From the NCBI RefSeq assembly GCF_008014775.2, contig NZ_CP144914.1, forward strand, positions 2,232,001 through 2,296,000: a stretch of 64,000 nt of DNA, given 5' to 3'. The notes beneath the pieces were generated by a model. That model made no database searches, was not told the DNA's origin, and worked only from the letters and a program-made list of their open reading frames with translations. Of this stretch, positions 16,805 to 25,498 are shown one piece after another (position 1 is the stretch's first letter; the number at the start of each line of letters is the position of its first letter). The translations under genes were made by a program, and so were the position numbers. Origin of the DNA: Alkalicoccus halolimnae (GTDB lineage: Bacteria; Bacillota; Bacilli; Bacillales; Salisediminibacteriaceae).

Positions 16805-19057
16805 TTAATCTTCTAAAAAACCTATCTCATCGATTACTAAACTACCCGGCCCGTTTTGGAATTCCCACGTAATCTGTTCAAGCTCTGAAAGATCCTGTCC
16901 CTGTTCAATAAGTTCCGTCTCAAAAAGATAAGTCTGAAAAGCCGGTTCAATCGGTTCTTCATATTTACCATCCCGAAAGTAGTCTTCAAGAAAAGGATAA
17001 CGCGAATACTGGGTCCATATAGAAGAAGGGATAGTATAGAAATCCTCCACATTAATCAATGTTTCTTCTCCACTTCTGAAGGTAAAACGCAAATACACTT
17101 CCGGATCTGTCGTTCCCCGGTCATTCCCGCTCAATTCCCGATCCATCTGTGCCATTGAAAAAGAAAAATAGCTCTTGTTTTCATTGAAATAATCTTCCGC
17201 GTATCCATCTGGAAGTTCCAGATGGTAGGAAGCTTCTGTCTCCCATTCCAGCTGCACCCCATCCGGAGCTTTTCTGCTGCCGGCTCTATCAAGGGTGGAG
17301 ACTTTCTGCCAGCTTTCAAAATCATTTCCAGACGCAGTTACTCCTTCAGGAAACTGCTCTCTATCATTTTCCCTGTTGAAAGTGACGAGAGGAGAATAAG
17401 CAGAATTGGAATAGCGGGTTACATACTGCGTATCCGGCAGCCAGTTCCGACCAGTGCGGACATCACGGAACAACTGCTCGTATTCTTCCTCTCCCCGAAT
17501 CGTCGTTTCCAGAAAAGCGGTCGTAAATACTTTAGCAAGTTTCTGTTGTTCTTCCGGCTCCATCATCTGCTCCCGGCTTAAAAACAAACTTCCAGGAAGT
17601 CGCATATCCGTTCTTCCCCAATCAGTATTAAACTGGCTGTGATTTGCTTCAGCCACATATACAGCTGCCTTCATGAAATCTCCTGAACCGTCAAGTTCAA
17701 CCCGCCCGTACTGCCTGTCTCCCCGGAAATTATGAACGTCTCCATCTCTTGCTCCATGAAGAGATAAATAATTAACATTAACTGGAGCGGGACGCATATC
17801 ATCTACCTGCTGGTCTGTAGGAGCCAGGCCGATTACGGAAGTGATCTCCAGCTCATCCATACCTTCAAGTGCAGGATCCTCTTCAAAAAACTTCTCGTAC
17901 TCGGCAGTCATTGCAGCAGCCTGTCCTCCACGCGAATGACCTATTAAAGCAATATGATCCATGTTAAGGCGTCCCTGAAGTGTTTCTGTTTCTTCATTAA
18001 ACTTCTGCAATTCCAGAAGATGCTGCATAAAAAGCCAAGCCCGCAGCTTCATATCTTCATTAGGGCTGCCTGTCCAGTTGGAATAGTTCACAAAGTTCTG
18101 ATCAATCGATACTGCAGCATAACCGTGGGAAGCAAGATGTTCTCCGAGATAGGTATAGCCGGCGTCCGAAAAATTCTCCATGCGGTGGTTGCCATGCGTC
18201 ATCAGTACGACCGGAAACGGTCCTTCCCCTTCCGGCATCCACATTTCTCCGTTTAATGGAAAAGCTGAATCATCAAATCCCCAGAAGGATGTCCTCCAGT
18301 TTTCCCATTCATCATCAGAGAAATAGCGGGAAGCATCGACACTTTCGGAAAGGATATCTGTTCCTTCTGCGAAGTGTTGCCGATGGCGGTCTTCACCATT
18401 ACTATAATAAATCAGTTCTGCATTATATCCTCCCGGCTCTCCCGGGTCGGCCGTCTGCACAGTAGAAACTCCTTCACTGGAAGTGAAAGTGGAGGTCGCA
18501 TCGTGCTCCTCAATTGTAGGGTGAAAGAAAATCAACAGCAGAAACCAGGAGACAGGAATAAAGCTGTAGATGAGCTTTTTAGGAGCAGGAAGACGGCTCA
18601 TCCATATTTGCAGCAATGCTCCTAAAACATATGCACTTATTATAAATATTCCGGTCATAATCGAAGTGAAGTAAACCCCAAGGTTAGCTTCATCCTGTAT
18701 GTAATAAGCCAGAAAAGCGGTATAAGCCGAGGCACTTAATATAAGTCTCGGCAGCGGTACATAAAGCAGCGACAAAAGATAAGCTGCAGCAAAACTGATT
18801 CCTGCAAAAGCTGCTGTATTAGCAGACATGAACACAATTAGATCCACTGCTCTTCCTAAGCCGGTGGGCATAGCAAGAGCAGCTATCGCTGCAGCCGCCA
18901 TACTGGCTGCGTACATGGCTAATATAACTCCCTCAAGGTCTTCATCCCAGGCTGCCATGACTTTAAGCCTTTTTTTCCACCAGGATGCAAATTTTTGAAA
19001 ACGTGATTTTTCTGTTTTCACATACGGCGACTGCCTGTAAAAATCCTGATATTCCAT
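16805..19057 (-). CDS. Membrane-anchored alpha/beta hydrolase
   Basis: A 750-residue protein with a hydrophobic N-terminal part (about 45-190, five or six helices), then an extracytoplasmic-looking acidic linker and an alpha/beta-hydrolase domain. The nucleophile elbow GHSRGG places Ser at about 375. VVLMTHGNHRMENF forms the oxyanion region, LHGARDGDVHNF may supply the acid and EANHSQFN the His. A C-terminal ~150 residues appears beta-rich. The start is ATG 19057 behind AAGGAG, 24 bases after the msrA stop; an ATG overlapping msrA (19087) is the alternative. Operon partner of the UGA-containing msrA. Substrate unknown. Confidence 0.85.
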   Translation of the reverse strand: MEYQDFYRQSPYVKTEKSRFQKFASWWKKRLKVMAAWDEDLEGVILAMYAASMAAAAIAALAMPTGLGRAVDLIVFMSANTAAFAGISFAAAYLLSLLYVPLPRLILSASAYTAFLAYYIQDEANLGVYFTSIMTGIFIISAYVLGALLQIWMSRLPAPKKLIYSFIPVSWFLLLIFFHPTIEEHDATSTFTSSEGVSTVQTADPGEPGGYNAELIYYSNGEDRHRQHFAEGTDILSESVDASRYFSDDEWENWRTSFWGFDDSAFPLNGEMWMPEGEGPFPVVLMTHGNHRMENFSDAGYTYLGEHLASHGYAAVSIDQNFVNYSNWTGSPNEDMKLRAWLFMQHLLELQKFNEETETLQGRLNMDHIALIGHSRGGQAAAMTAEYEKFFEEDPALEGMDELEITSVIGLAPTDQQVDDMRPAPVNVNYLSLHGARDGDVHNFRGDRQYGRVELDGSGDFMKAAVYVAEANHSQFNTDWGRTDMRLPGSLFLSREQMMEPEEQQKLAKVFTTAFLETTIRGEEEYEQLFRDVRTGRNWLPDTQYVTRYSNSAYSPLVTFNRENDREQFPEGVTASGNDFESWQKVSTLDRAGSRKAPDGVQLEWETEASYHLELPDGYAEDYFNENKSYFSFSMAQMDRELSGNDRGTTDPEVYLRFTFRSGEETLINVEDFYTIPSSIWTQYSRYPFLEDYFRDGKYEEPIEPAFQTYLFETELIEQGQDLSELEQITWEFQNGPGSLVIDEIGFLED

Positions 19058-19080
19058 ACACAATACTCCTTCAATTTCAG

Positions 19081-19686
19081 TTACCATTTAACTGAGCGCA
19101 GAACTTCTGACAATTCAGGATCCAGTTTGAATTCCTCATAAACCTCCTGCATTGATAAATTTCCATGAGCGACGGCATTCAGCCGTGCTGAAGCTGTGGC
19201 ATCTATCAGCTGTTTCTCCGATCCAAAATAAGCTTCCAGCGGTTTAAAAGCTTTATTAAATCTGCGCAGGAAAAATTTCTGATGGTAATTTTCCGCCTGT
19301 GTAAAATGTGAGAAGGCAGCTATTTCTGTTTCTACAGGATACCCTTTTTCCGCTTCGTGTTCTTTCTTCTTTGCTTCTGCTGTTATTCTTTCTTCTTCCG
19401 TGCGCCAAAGCACCAGAGACAAATACTGTCTCGCTTTATAGCCATGGTTGACTCCACTGTGCATCAACCAGAAATGATCTAGCAGATCTCCATAGGAGAG
19501 TACAGAAGGATCGTAATCAATCTCTATACATTCGGTATGGTCTCCCATACTGCGGTAAGTTGGTGTCGCAGATTCTCCGCCTGCATATCCTGTTCTTGTA
19601 CGAACGACTCCGTATAGACGGCCGAACTGGCCATCCGGTCCCCAGAATCAACCTAATCCAAACGTAGCTGTCGCTGTATTCCTCAT
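19081..19686 (-). CDS. msrA: Selenocysteine-containing peptide methionine sulfoxide reductase A (UGA at catalytic Cys)
   Basis: MsrA reduces methionine-S-sulfoxide in proteins. Reading from ATG 19686 (AAGGGGG ribosome site) gives 201 codons with one in-frame TGA at 19648-19650 (codon 13). This is exactly where the family motif G-C-F-W-G has its nucleophilic cysteine (ATFGLG-U-FWGPDG). The frame is otherwise open and well conserved: RTRTGYAGGESATPTYRSMGDHTE, then IEIDYDPSVLSY and the QYLSLVLW and FSHFTQAENYHQKFF segments. A hairpin fitting the bacterial SECIS pattern follows the UGA at once. Cys53 is the only other Cys, so no classical C-terminal resolving Cys pair is present. An ordinary gene caller would report only 19081-19548. 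A TGC-to-TGA nonsense mutation is the alternative, but the exact position and hairpin argue for selenocysteine. Confidence 0.88.
19610..19638 (-). promoter_or_regulatory. SECIS-like hairpin downstream of the msrA UGA
   Basis: On the reverse strand, stem ATGGCC (19634-19629) pairs with GGCCGT (19623-19618) around a five-base AGTTC loop (19628-19624); an outer CCG/CGG pair adds length. The loop begins 20 nt after the UGA and its second base is G. Both agree with the described bacterial SECIS consensus (loop 16-37 nt downstream, G in the first two loop bases). Confidence 0.75.
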
Positions 19687-19842
19687 CATCGAACCCCCTT
19701 CATTCGATCTTTCACTTTATATTTTATCATTTTTCTCGTTGGTATACCTACGATAATATAGTCGGACAGTTAAGAATAAACAGCAGCTCCCCTGGCGAAT
19801 ATAAACCAGGAAGGGAAGACCCTGTTTTTTACAGGGTGCCTT

Positions 19843-19939
19843 AAAAATAAACTCTGTTAAAAGTCCAGTGTTGATAAATGTAAAAAACTTCACAACAACC
19901 CGGCAGGCCTGCCGTGGAGGAGCTTTCCAGCTTCCTGAT
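19843..19939. repeat. Interspersed repeat fragment, truncated by the IS element
   Basis: Matches the left part of the repeat at 39513-39659 (CTGTTAAA, then GTTGATAAATGTA, AAAAACTTC, CGGCAGGC) and stops at the IS inverted repeat. This suggests the IS inserted into a repeat copy. Confidence 0.55.
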
Positions 19940-19952
19940 ATGAACGAAACTG

Positions 19953-20326
19953 TCAAGAGAAGAACTCCCTTTGCCATTGGTATTACATTTTGCCCGACTT
20001 AAAGAACCAAAGCCTTTCGGCTTCTTTTTCAAGTTTTCGTGTTCTTTCGGATCGCTTGAATTCCTCCTCTTTTCTTTCGGCGTGCCCGTAAAGGTAAGCA
20101 CACGGCACGAAGGCAAAAATAGTGGCGACGGTTCGCACTCTGATATCCGTGGGTTCTCACATGGTCTCTTTCCGGATTAAGGACGTTTCCACTAACTCGG
20201 GACGTGCGTTCATCCGGTGAAGCCGGACTAGCACAGAGGAAGCACGTGGATGTTCCTTACCGGTCTTTCCCCTTTGCCTTCGAGCCCTGGGCTCATCTAT
20301 CGGGTGTATTTCCGAGAAGAAACGCA
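19953..20326 (-). ncRNA. Candidate IS guide (seek/bridge) RNA region
   Basis: A 374-base non-coding end downstream of the transposase. It has local complementarity such as TCCGGTGAAGCCGGA (20213-20227) and GGTGTATTTCC/GGAAATACACC-type segments. IS1111-group elements are known to encode a guide RNA in this position. The exact RNA limits cannot be set by eye, and the call is by analogy. Confidence 0.45.
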
Positions 20327-21451
20327 TTACATTTGGTCACTGGCGGGTGGCAACGGGTCGATTTCTCGAGAGATCGCCCAGATGAAACCAAGGAGTTCCC
20401 GAGCGACGGCAGTAACGGCTTTGTGACTTTCTTTTCCTTTGGAGAGCAAGCGGTAAAATTTTTTATGAAGCCGGTTTTGCGCTTTCCAGGAGATCAACTG
20501 CACTGCGGGAGAACTGCCAACTTGTCGCTTTTTCAAGTCTCCCTTGACCGCCGGGGAATAGCGGTAACTCCACCCTGCCTCCACCAACAAACGACGTATA
20601 TGCCGATTGCCGGTTTTCGTAATGCCTCCCTGATTCCGCCGTTCTCCGCTCGAGTATTCGGAGGGGACGAGGCCAGCGTATGCCATCAATTGTCCGGGAG
20701 TGCGGAACCGATGAAAGGACCCAATTTCTGCGACAATTCCGATGGCTGTAATGAGTGCCACCCCTTTGAGGCATTGAAGTGCCTGAATCATGGAGGCGTG
20801 CACACCTTGGATCGACTGGGTATAGATTTCGTCTTCCAGCCGTTGCACGCGTAGTTCCATTTCCTTGAGCTGATGGTAATATTCCCGGAAAACGACCCGC
20901 AGGGTATCCTGAGAGAACTTCAGTGTATCTAACCACTCTCTGTATTTTTTCGTTTGGCGCTTTACGCCTTGCGGCGGTCGAAGCTCGTGGCGCAGGAGAA
21001 ACTTGCTCAACCTTTGACGGGCCCGAAGTTCATCTTCTTTTGCATCTTCCCGGCAACGCACCAGATCGCGCAGTGCTTCATCTGCTTCCGTCGGCACGTA
21101 AATCGAGGTTAACTCTCCGGCACGATACAGCTGTGCGAGCCGAAGCGCATCCCGACGATCTGTTTTCACCCGCTCACCCGGTCGTTGGGGAATGAGAGAG
21201 GGGGCGATAATGTCACAAGAGATACCGAGAGAGAGTAGCAGCCGATACAATGGATAGCCCGTAGGACCGGCTTCATAACAGACACGCAGACGATCCGATG
21301 GACCGAGTTTACGCATCAACTTTCGAACATTTTCTACCGTATGCGGGATGGTGCCCCAAAAGCGAGGAGCATCTCGACCTGCATCGGCGATCGCAACAGC
21401 AATCGTGTTCTTGGAGACGTCCAGACCAACAAATTTTGTGGTATCATTCAT
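20327..21451 (-). CDS. IS110-family transposase (DEDD)
   Basis: A 374-residue DEDD transposase. The N-terminal RuvC-like domain has Asp11 (GLDVSK), Glu60 (CYEAGPTGYPLYR) and Asp98/Asp101 (KTDRRDA). A coiled segment (about 185-215) links to the C-terminal Transposase_20 domain, with GLVPSEYSSGERR (Ser267-Ser268) and GITKTGNRHIRRLLVEAGW. All catalytic residues are present and the frame is intact, so the element may be active. A ribosome site (GAAAGGAGCCAGCTTATC) precedes ATG 21451. Confidence 0.95.
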   Translation of the reverse strand: MNDTTKFVGLDVSKNTIAVAIADAGRDAPRFWGTIPHTVENVRKLMRKLGPSDRLRVCYEAGPTGYPLYRLLLSLGISCDIIAPSLIPQRPGERVKTDRRDALRLAQLYRAGELTSIYVPTEADEALRDLVRCREDAKEDELRARQRLSKFLLRHELRPPQGVKRQTKKYREWLDTLKFSQDTLRVVFREYYHQLKEMELRVQRLEDEIYTQSIQGVHASMIQALQCLKGVALITAIGIVAEIGSFHRFRTPGQLMAYAGLVPSEYSSGERRNQGGITKTGNRHIRRLLVEAGWSYRYSPAVKGDLKKRQVGSSPAVQLISWKAQNRLHKKFYRLLSKGKESHKAVTAVARELLGFIWAISREIDPLPPASDQM

Positions 21452-21656
21452 GATAAGCTGGCTCCTTTCGTAATGTAGCTCTGATGGGATAAGAGGTTCT
21501 TACAGATCTCTATACCCGATTAACCTACGTATTTACGGATAGGGTGCCAGTTTCGTTCATGATAACTCGGGCTTATGCCCTCCGGGATCCTCCAATCTCC
21601 TTCTTCCACGGGCACGTTTCCGCTTCGTTTTAATTCTCCCATACAGAAAGCCCGCT

Positions 21657-21795
21657 GGTTGAATCAAGGAGGTACCAAGGTAGAAACCAGTGCCAGGGCG
21701 ATTTTTCAAGAGGCCTGCGGAAAAAGAAAGCGGGAAGATCCTCCCGGACGCAAGGGAAGCCGCAGGCAATCCAATAACAACACGGAGCTTTAACA
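21657..21795. repeat. Interspersed repeat, second copy at 59908-60062
   Basis: About 130 bases nearly identical to 59908-60062 (from GGTACCAAGGTA to ACACGGAGCTTTAACAGAG). The other copy carries a ~30-base insertion. ORFs reading through are not translated-looking. Confidence 0.75.
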
Positions 21796-22110
21796 GAGAC
21801 ACTCATGCAAATATTTTTGCACCATGAAGCATGAAAATGCCCTTTTACAAGAATAGAATTTCCCATCTATAAAGGTGGTATGAATGATGTTCAAGAAAGG
21901 ATCTTCTTTAGTAGGCGGCAGATACTTTTCTATCTTTTTACCGTAAGCTGGAGTGTACATGGGGCGACTCCGGGGCGATCAAGGACGAGCTGAAGATCCA
22001 TCCCTCCGACCGCAGGGAGGAAGGGATTAGCTGAGGCCGGCCCGCCCGGAAAGCGTCCCCATGGAAACGAAAGCGACCATTCATTGCTTATCTGTTTTAT
22101 TTTCAAGGCA
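21791..22110. repeat. Interspersed repeat R1, copy A
   Basis: About 320 bases shared with 26382-26690, beginning TAACAGAGACACTCATGCAAA and including CTATCTTTTTACCGTAAG, GCTGAGGCCGGCC and CCCCATGGAAACGAAAGCG. Its right half also occurs at 38290-38460 and, inverted, at 59770-59905. No intact gene is seen inside. Confidence 0.75.
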
Positions 22111-22197
22111 GCCTAAAAATAAAGTATTGAAAGCCTTTCTTCCACCATAATACTAAACCAGGCTGCACCCACAGACTTATCCGTGGGAACACGTAAA

Positions 22198-22231
22198 GAG
22201 CGTCATGACAAATGATTCGTCATGACGCCCT
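22198..22231. terminator. Terminator-like hairpin (GCGTCATGAC type)
   Basis: Stem GCGTCATGACA / TGTCATGACGC-like arms around ATGATTC, about 55 bases after the stop of the peptide-binding protein gene. The T-run is short. Confidence 0.65.
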
Positions 22232-22285
22232 TACAATATCCAAATAGATGATTCGGATTTCTCAGGAAGTTATTTCTGCTTCTAA

Positions 22286-23941
22286 TTACTGCTCAATTTC
22301 TACATCCTGAAGCTGGTAAAGACCAGATCCGTCTGCCCAGAAACCGGAAATTTCATCACGATGACCCATAATATGATCCGGGTGATAAAGGAAAGAAGCA
22401 GGAGATGCAGCGTTCAGGTGGTTAACTGCATCTTCATAAAGTGATAATCGAGCATCTTCATCCTCTTCAATACGAGCCTGTTGAATAATTTCATCGTAAT
22501 CTGTATCTGCGTAAAAGAATCTGTTCCCTTCTCCTACACTGTCAGAGTGGAATAATTCATGAAGCGGATAGTCAGCGTCCATCGTCGGAAGACTGAGACC
22601 TAAAATAAACATATCATGTTCCCCTTCGGCTGTAGCATCCAGATAAGCGCCCCATTCAAGGACTTCAATCGTAACATCCACCCCTATCTGGGCCAAGTCA
22701 GCCTGTGCAAGTTCTGCAATATCCATACGTTCCCGGCTGTCATTTGTCCAAAGAGTCGTTTCAAAACCATCCTCATATCCTGCTTCTTCCAGGAGAGACT
22801 GTGCTTCCTCAAGGTCCTGTGCTGATGGTTCAATATTTTCTGAATAGCCGAACTGCGTAGAATTAATCGGTCCATTTGCCGGCTCCCCTGTGCCTTCAAG
22901 AACCCCTTCCTGCATATTTTCCTTGTTAAGAGCAAGGTCAATTGCACTTCTCACCCGTTCATCGCCAAAAGGTTCCTTTTCCGCATTGAAACCCATATAA
23001 GTAATACTTGCAGCTTCCCGCTGATAGACGTTTGTTCCATCCGTTTCTTCCACACGAGACATATCACTCGGAGTCACCGGGTCGATAATATGCGCTGCAC
23101 CGGATTCCATTTCCCCGATCCGGGTTAAATCTTCTGGAACAACGTTGAACGTAACAGAGTCAACATTTACATTTTCACCCCAGTAATCTTCATTCGCATC
23201 AAGAACGACACGATCACCCGGCTCCCATGAGTTGAATGTAAAGATTCCCGTACCAACAGGATTTTCGTTAATGATATCCCCCGGCTGGCCGTCATCTTCC
23301 ATATTCGCATAGTCTTCTTCAATAAGCTCAGGAGAAACTATGTTGGAAGGATAAGTGGACAAATGAGCAGGAAGAGCTGCAAACGGATTTTCAAGATGGA
23401 AACGGACGGTGTAATCGTCAACTACTTCCACTTCTTCAATCGTTTCGAACTGCCCTGCCCGCGGCGAAGCAACATCCGGATCAAGAAGTCGTTCAATATT
23501 CACTTTAACAGCCTCAGCGTTAAATTCTGTTCCGTCTGTAAACGTGACATCTTCGCGAAGTTTAAACTCCCACACATCAGCTTCTACATCCTCCCAGCTT
23601 TCTGCAAGATTGGGCTGCAATTCAAGATCCTCATTAAATTTTGTAAGAGATTCAAAGATATTGATCTGTACGTTACCGGAAGGGACGTCACTTGTCGTGT
23701 GCGGGTCAAGAGAAGAAATATCGGAGAGGGTACCGATGATTAAGTCGTTGCCTCCAGCAAGCTCTTCCGCTTCTCCATCACCAGCACTGTCCCCATCTTC
23801 AGCAGCCTCGTTATTTCCCCCGTTATCAGGTGCTGCTCCATTATCTGCTCCACTATTGTCCGGCTCGCTCGCACATGCCGCTGTCATCATTGCTGCAGCT
23901 GCCATAACCGTTACAACTTTTAATTTTCTGCTTTTTTTCAT
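22286..23941 (-). CDS. ABC transporter solute-binding lipoprotein, family 5 (peptide/nickel/glutathione type)
   Basis: Extracellular solute-binding protein family 5, 551 residues. A lipoprotein signal peptide ends at the lipobox TAAC (Cys23); a low-complexity Asp/Glu/Asn/Gly linker follows to about residue 65. The SBP_bac_5 domain then starts LIIGTLSDISSLDPHTTSD, with the family segments AESWEDVEADVWEFKLREDVTFTDG in order. The strongly acidic surface fits a halophile or alkaliphile. The ribosome site AAAGGGGAT precedes ATG 23941. No permease or ATPase gene is adjacent, so it is an orphan binding protein. Ligand unknown, most likely oligopeptide. Confidence 0.9.
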   Translation of the reverse strand: MKKSRKLKVVTVMAAAAMMTAACASEPDNSGADNGAAPDNGGNNEAAEDGDSAGDGEAEELAGGNDLIIGTLSDISSLDPHTTSDVPSGNVQINIFESLTKFNEDLELQPNLAESWEDVEADVWEFKLREDVTFTDGTEFNAEAVKVNIERLLDPDVASPRAGQFETIEEVEVVDDYTVRFHLENPFAALPAHLSTYPSNIVSPELIEEDYANMEDDGQPGDIINENPVGTGIFTFNSWEPGDRVVLDANEDYWGENVNVDSVTFNVVPEDLTRIGEMESGAAHIIDPVTPSDMSRVEETDGTNVYQREAASITYMGFNAEKEPFGDERVRSAIDLALNKENMQEGVLEGTGEPANGPINSTQFGYSENIEPSAQDLEEAQSLLEEAGYEDGFETTLWTNDSRERMDIAELAQADLAQIGVDVTIEVLEWGAYLDATAEGEHDMFILGLSLPTMDADYPLHELFHSDSVGEGNRFFYADTDYDEIIQQARIEEDEDARLSLYEDAVNHLNAASPASFLYHPDHIMGHRDEISGFWADGSGLYQLQDVEIEQ

Positions 23942-24393
23942 ATTTTAATTATCCCCTTTTTATTTTAATTTCAAATTTCGACAATATGTAACAATAATTT
24001 TCCCTCGTTCAAATTTACTACATTGTTACATAGAAGTAAACAATGTTTTTAGAATATTAATTTTATTTATATAATTTAGAAAAAACAAATTATATCAACT
24101 TGCTAAAATGCTTTGTATTAATCGAGTTTCTTCCTATTTAATAAGCAGTCTTCAAATAATATTCCATTTATTAAAACTGCGAAAAAATTATATCTCTATA
24201 AAATGTGATACACTACGGTAGTCTGGAAATTTCATTTCAAAAAAATACATTTGATGTTACATGTTAATTCTTCTACAGTTTTCATAAAGTCTGAAGTTGT
24301 TTAAAGAAAGCTTGAATCTTTTCTGGATGCCTGACCTAAACACACTAACATTGAATTTTGCCAGACTATATTTTTATAAAGGAGTTCATACAC
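23942..24393. other. AT-rich divergent intergenic region
   Basis: Separates the leftward binding-protein gene and the rightward DUF3900-like gene. It is AT-rich and should hold both promoters, but I see no unambiguous -35/-10 pair, riboswitch or small ORF. The two ORFs crossing 24301-24567 lack ribosome sites. Confidence 0.5.
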
Positions 24394-25449
24394 ATGGATC
24401 TTCACATAAATTTCGCCGCTTTTTTCCAGATCAAAGATTCTGAAGGAAGCGGGAAAACAGCTGTTCACCAGTCCACTCTTTCTGAGAGAGAATATACAGA
24501 CAGTGCCGTAGAAACTTTTCTGCACGAAGAATTTAAAAAAATGTTCCTGAGAAAAGCTGAAAGACATCCATCTTCTCCTAAATCAGCTACTAAACTGGGC
24601 CGCTTTATCGTGGAGCCTGGTTTTGAACTGGCTTCCAATCCGAATTATGCCATGCTGGAACGGGTCCGCCAAACGGAAGATTCAGACTCATTTACAGATG
24701 AATCAGCAAAAATTATCGATGCCTATATCCACACGAATTCTGCCAGGGGTGGAGTTATGCTTATAGTGAAAGCCTCACTCCCCGAGCTGTCGAGTCAGTC
24801 TTTCATCCTGCTTGCCAAATGTGATTTTGAAGATCACATCGTTACTTTGGGAGATGAAAATGACCTTCTTCGGCAAGTGAACAAAGCTATATCCACAAAA
24901 GGGATGAAAGCGGTGCAATTTCCCCACATGCCTCAGGAAGGACTCATAGAACCGTGGGAAGTGAAAATTCATCAAGCTTCTCATGCCCACTACTTTGAAG
25001 ATTTTCTTGCCTACGTGGAATACCCAAAAACAAAAAATGAAATGGCCGCCCAGGAAGTCGTAGAGTCTGCCCAGGAATTTGTTCTGTCTTCTTTTGAAGA
25101 AGACAGCGAGGAACGAATTGCAGAGGAAGAAGTACTGGAAGCATGGGCTAATACAGAGGAGAGAACGCTTCAGGAACGCTGGGAGGAAGAACAGGTGAAA
25201 GAAGTGGCCAGACCGATTCTTGAAAAAAATCCAGAAGTAAAATTGCGCCTTAAACTGGATCATTTGAAAATTGATGCCCTGCTTGAAGACTTTGGGGAAA
25301 ACCTCCACATTGCAAAAGTAGGCGAACGTTATGTCGTTATTCTGGAAGGAGAATATTTCTCTTTTGATAAAGAGGCTTCTCCAGTGGAATTTCTGCAGCC
25401 TGATGATCTGGACAACATTACAGCACGAATTAAAGCAAGGCATGAGTGA
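24394..25449 (+). CDS. DUF3900-like conserved Bacillaceae protein
   Basis: A 351-residue cytoplasmic acidic protein that I place with the DUF3900 group on overall layout; that name is tentative. The N-terminal MDLHINFAAFFQI strand and a segment that looks like a nucleoid-associated NdpA fold (MLIVKASLPELSSQSFILLAKCDFEDHI) are followed by a Glu-rich helical region (about 230-290). A compact C-terminal domain ends the protein. The start is ATG 24394 behind AAAGGAG, not the earlier in-frame ATG. It ends at a perfect bidirectional terminator. Function unknown. Confidence 0.75.
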   Translation: MDLHINFAAFFQIKDSEGSGKTAVHQSTLSEREYTDSAVETFLHEEFKKMFLRKAERHPSSPKSATKLGRFIVEPGFELASNPNYAMLERVRQTEDSDSFTDESAKIIDAYIHTNSARGGVMLIVKASLPELSSQSFILLAKCDFEDHIVTLGDENDLLRQVNKAISTKGMKAVQFPHMPQEGLIEPWEVKIHQASHAHYFEDFLAYVEYPKTKNEMAAQEVVESAQEFVLSSFEEDSEERIAEEEVLEAWANTEERTLQERWEEEQVKEVARPILEKNPEVKLRLKLDHLKIDALLEDFGENLHIAKVGERYVVILEGEYFSFDKEASPVEFLQPDDLDNITARIKARHE

Positions 25450-25451
25450 AA

Positions 25452-25498
25452 AGCATAAAAAAAGAAGCACCGTAAATCCCGTGCTTCTTTTTTTATGC
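25452..25498. terminator. Bidirectional intrinsic terminator
   Basis: A 19-bp perfect stem (AGCATAAAAAAAGAAGCAC and its complement) between convergent genes, with T-rich arms on both strands. It overlaps the last codons of the UPF0316 gene. Confidence 0.92.

Larger units (their letters stand above)
19940..21560. mobile_element. IS110-family insertion sequence (IS1111-like)
   Basis: Bounded by a 13-base inverted repeat: ATGAACGAAACTG at 19940-19952 and its complement CAGTTTCGTTCAT at 21548-21560. These may be subterminal, so true ends could lie a few bases outside. It contains one transposase gene, about 96 bases of upstream and 374 bases of downstream non-coding sequence. Inverted repeats plus a long downstream non-coding end fit the IS1111 group. 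No target duplication is evident. Confidence 0.8.

Noticed and set aside
19081..19548. Shorter msrA reading without the UGA
   Set aside because: It would lack the catalytic site and begin at an internal Met without a ribosome site; the UGA-containing reading is better supported.
20204..20854. Long forward ORF antisense to the transposase
   Set aside because: Shadow of the IS110 transposase in another frame.
21557..22110. Possible transposase remnant starting at a ribosome-site-like ATGAATGA
   Set aside because: Frames close after a few codons and differ between copies, so only a repeat is supported.
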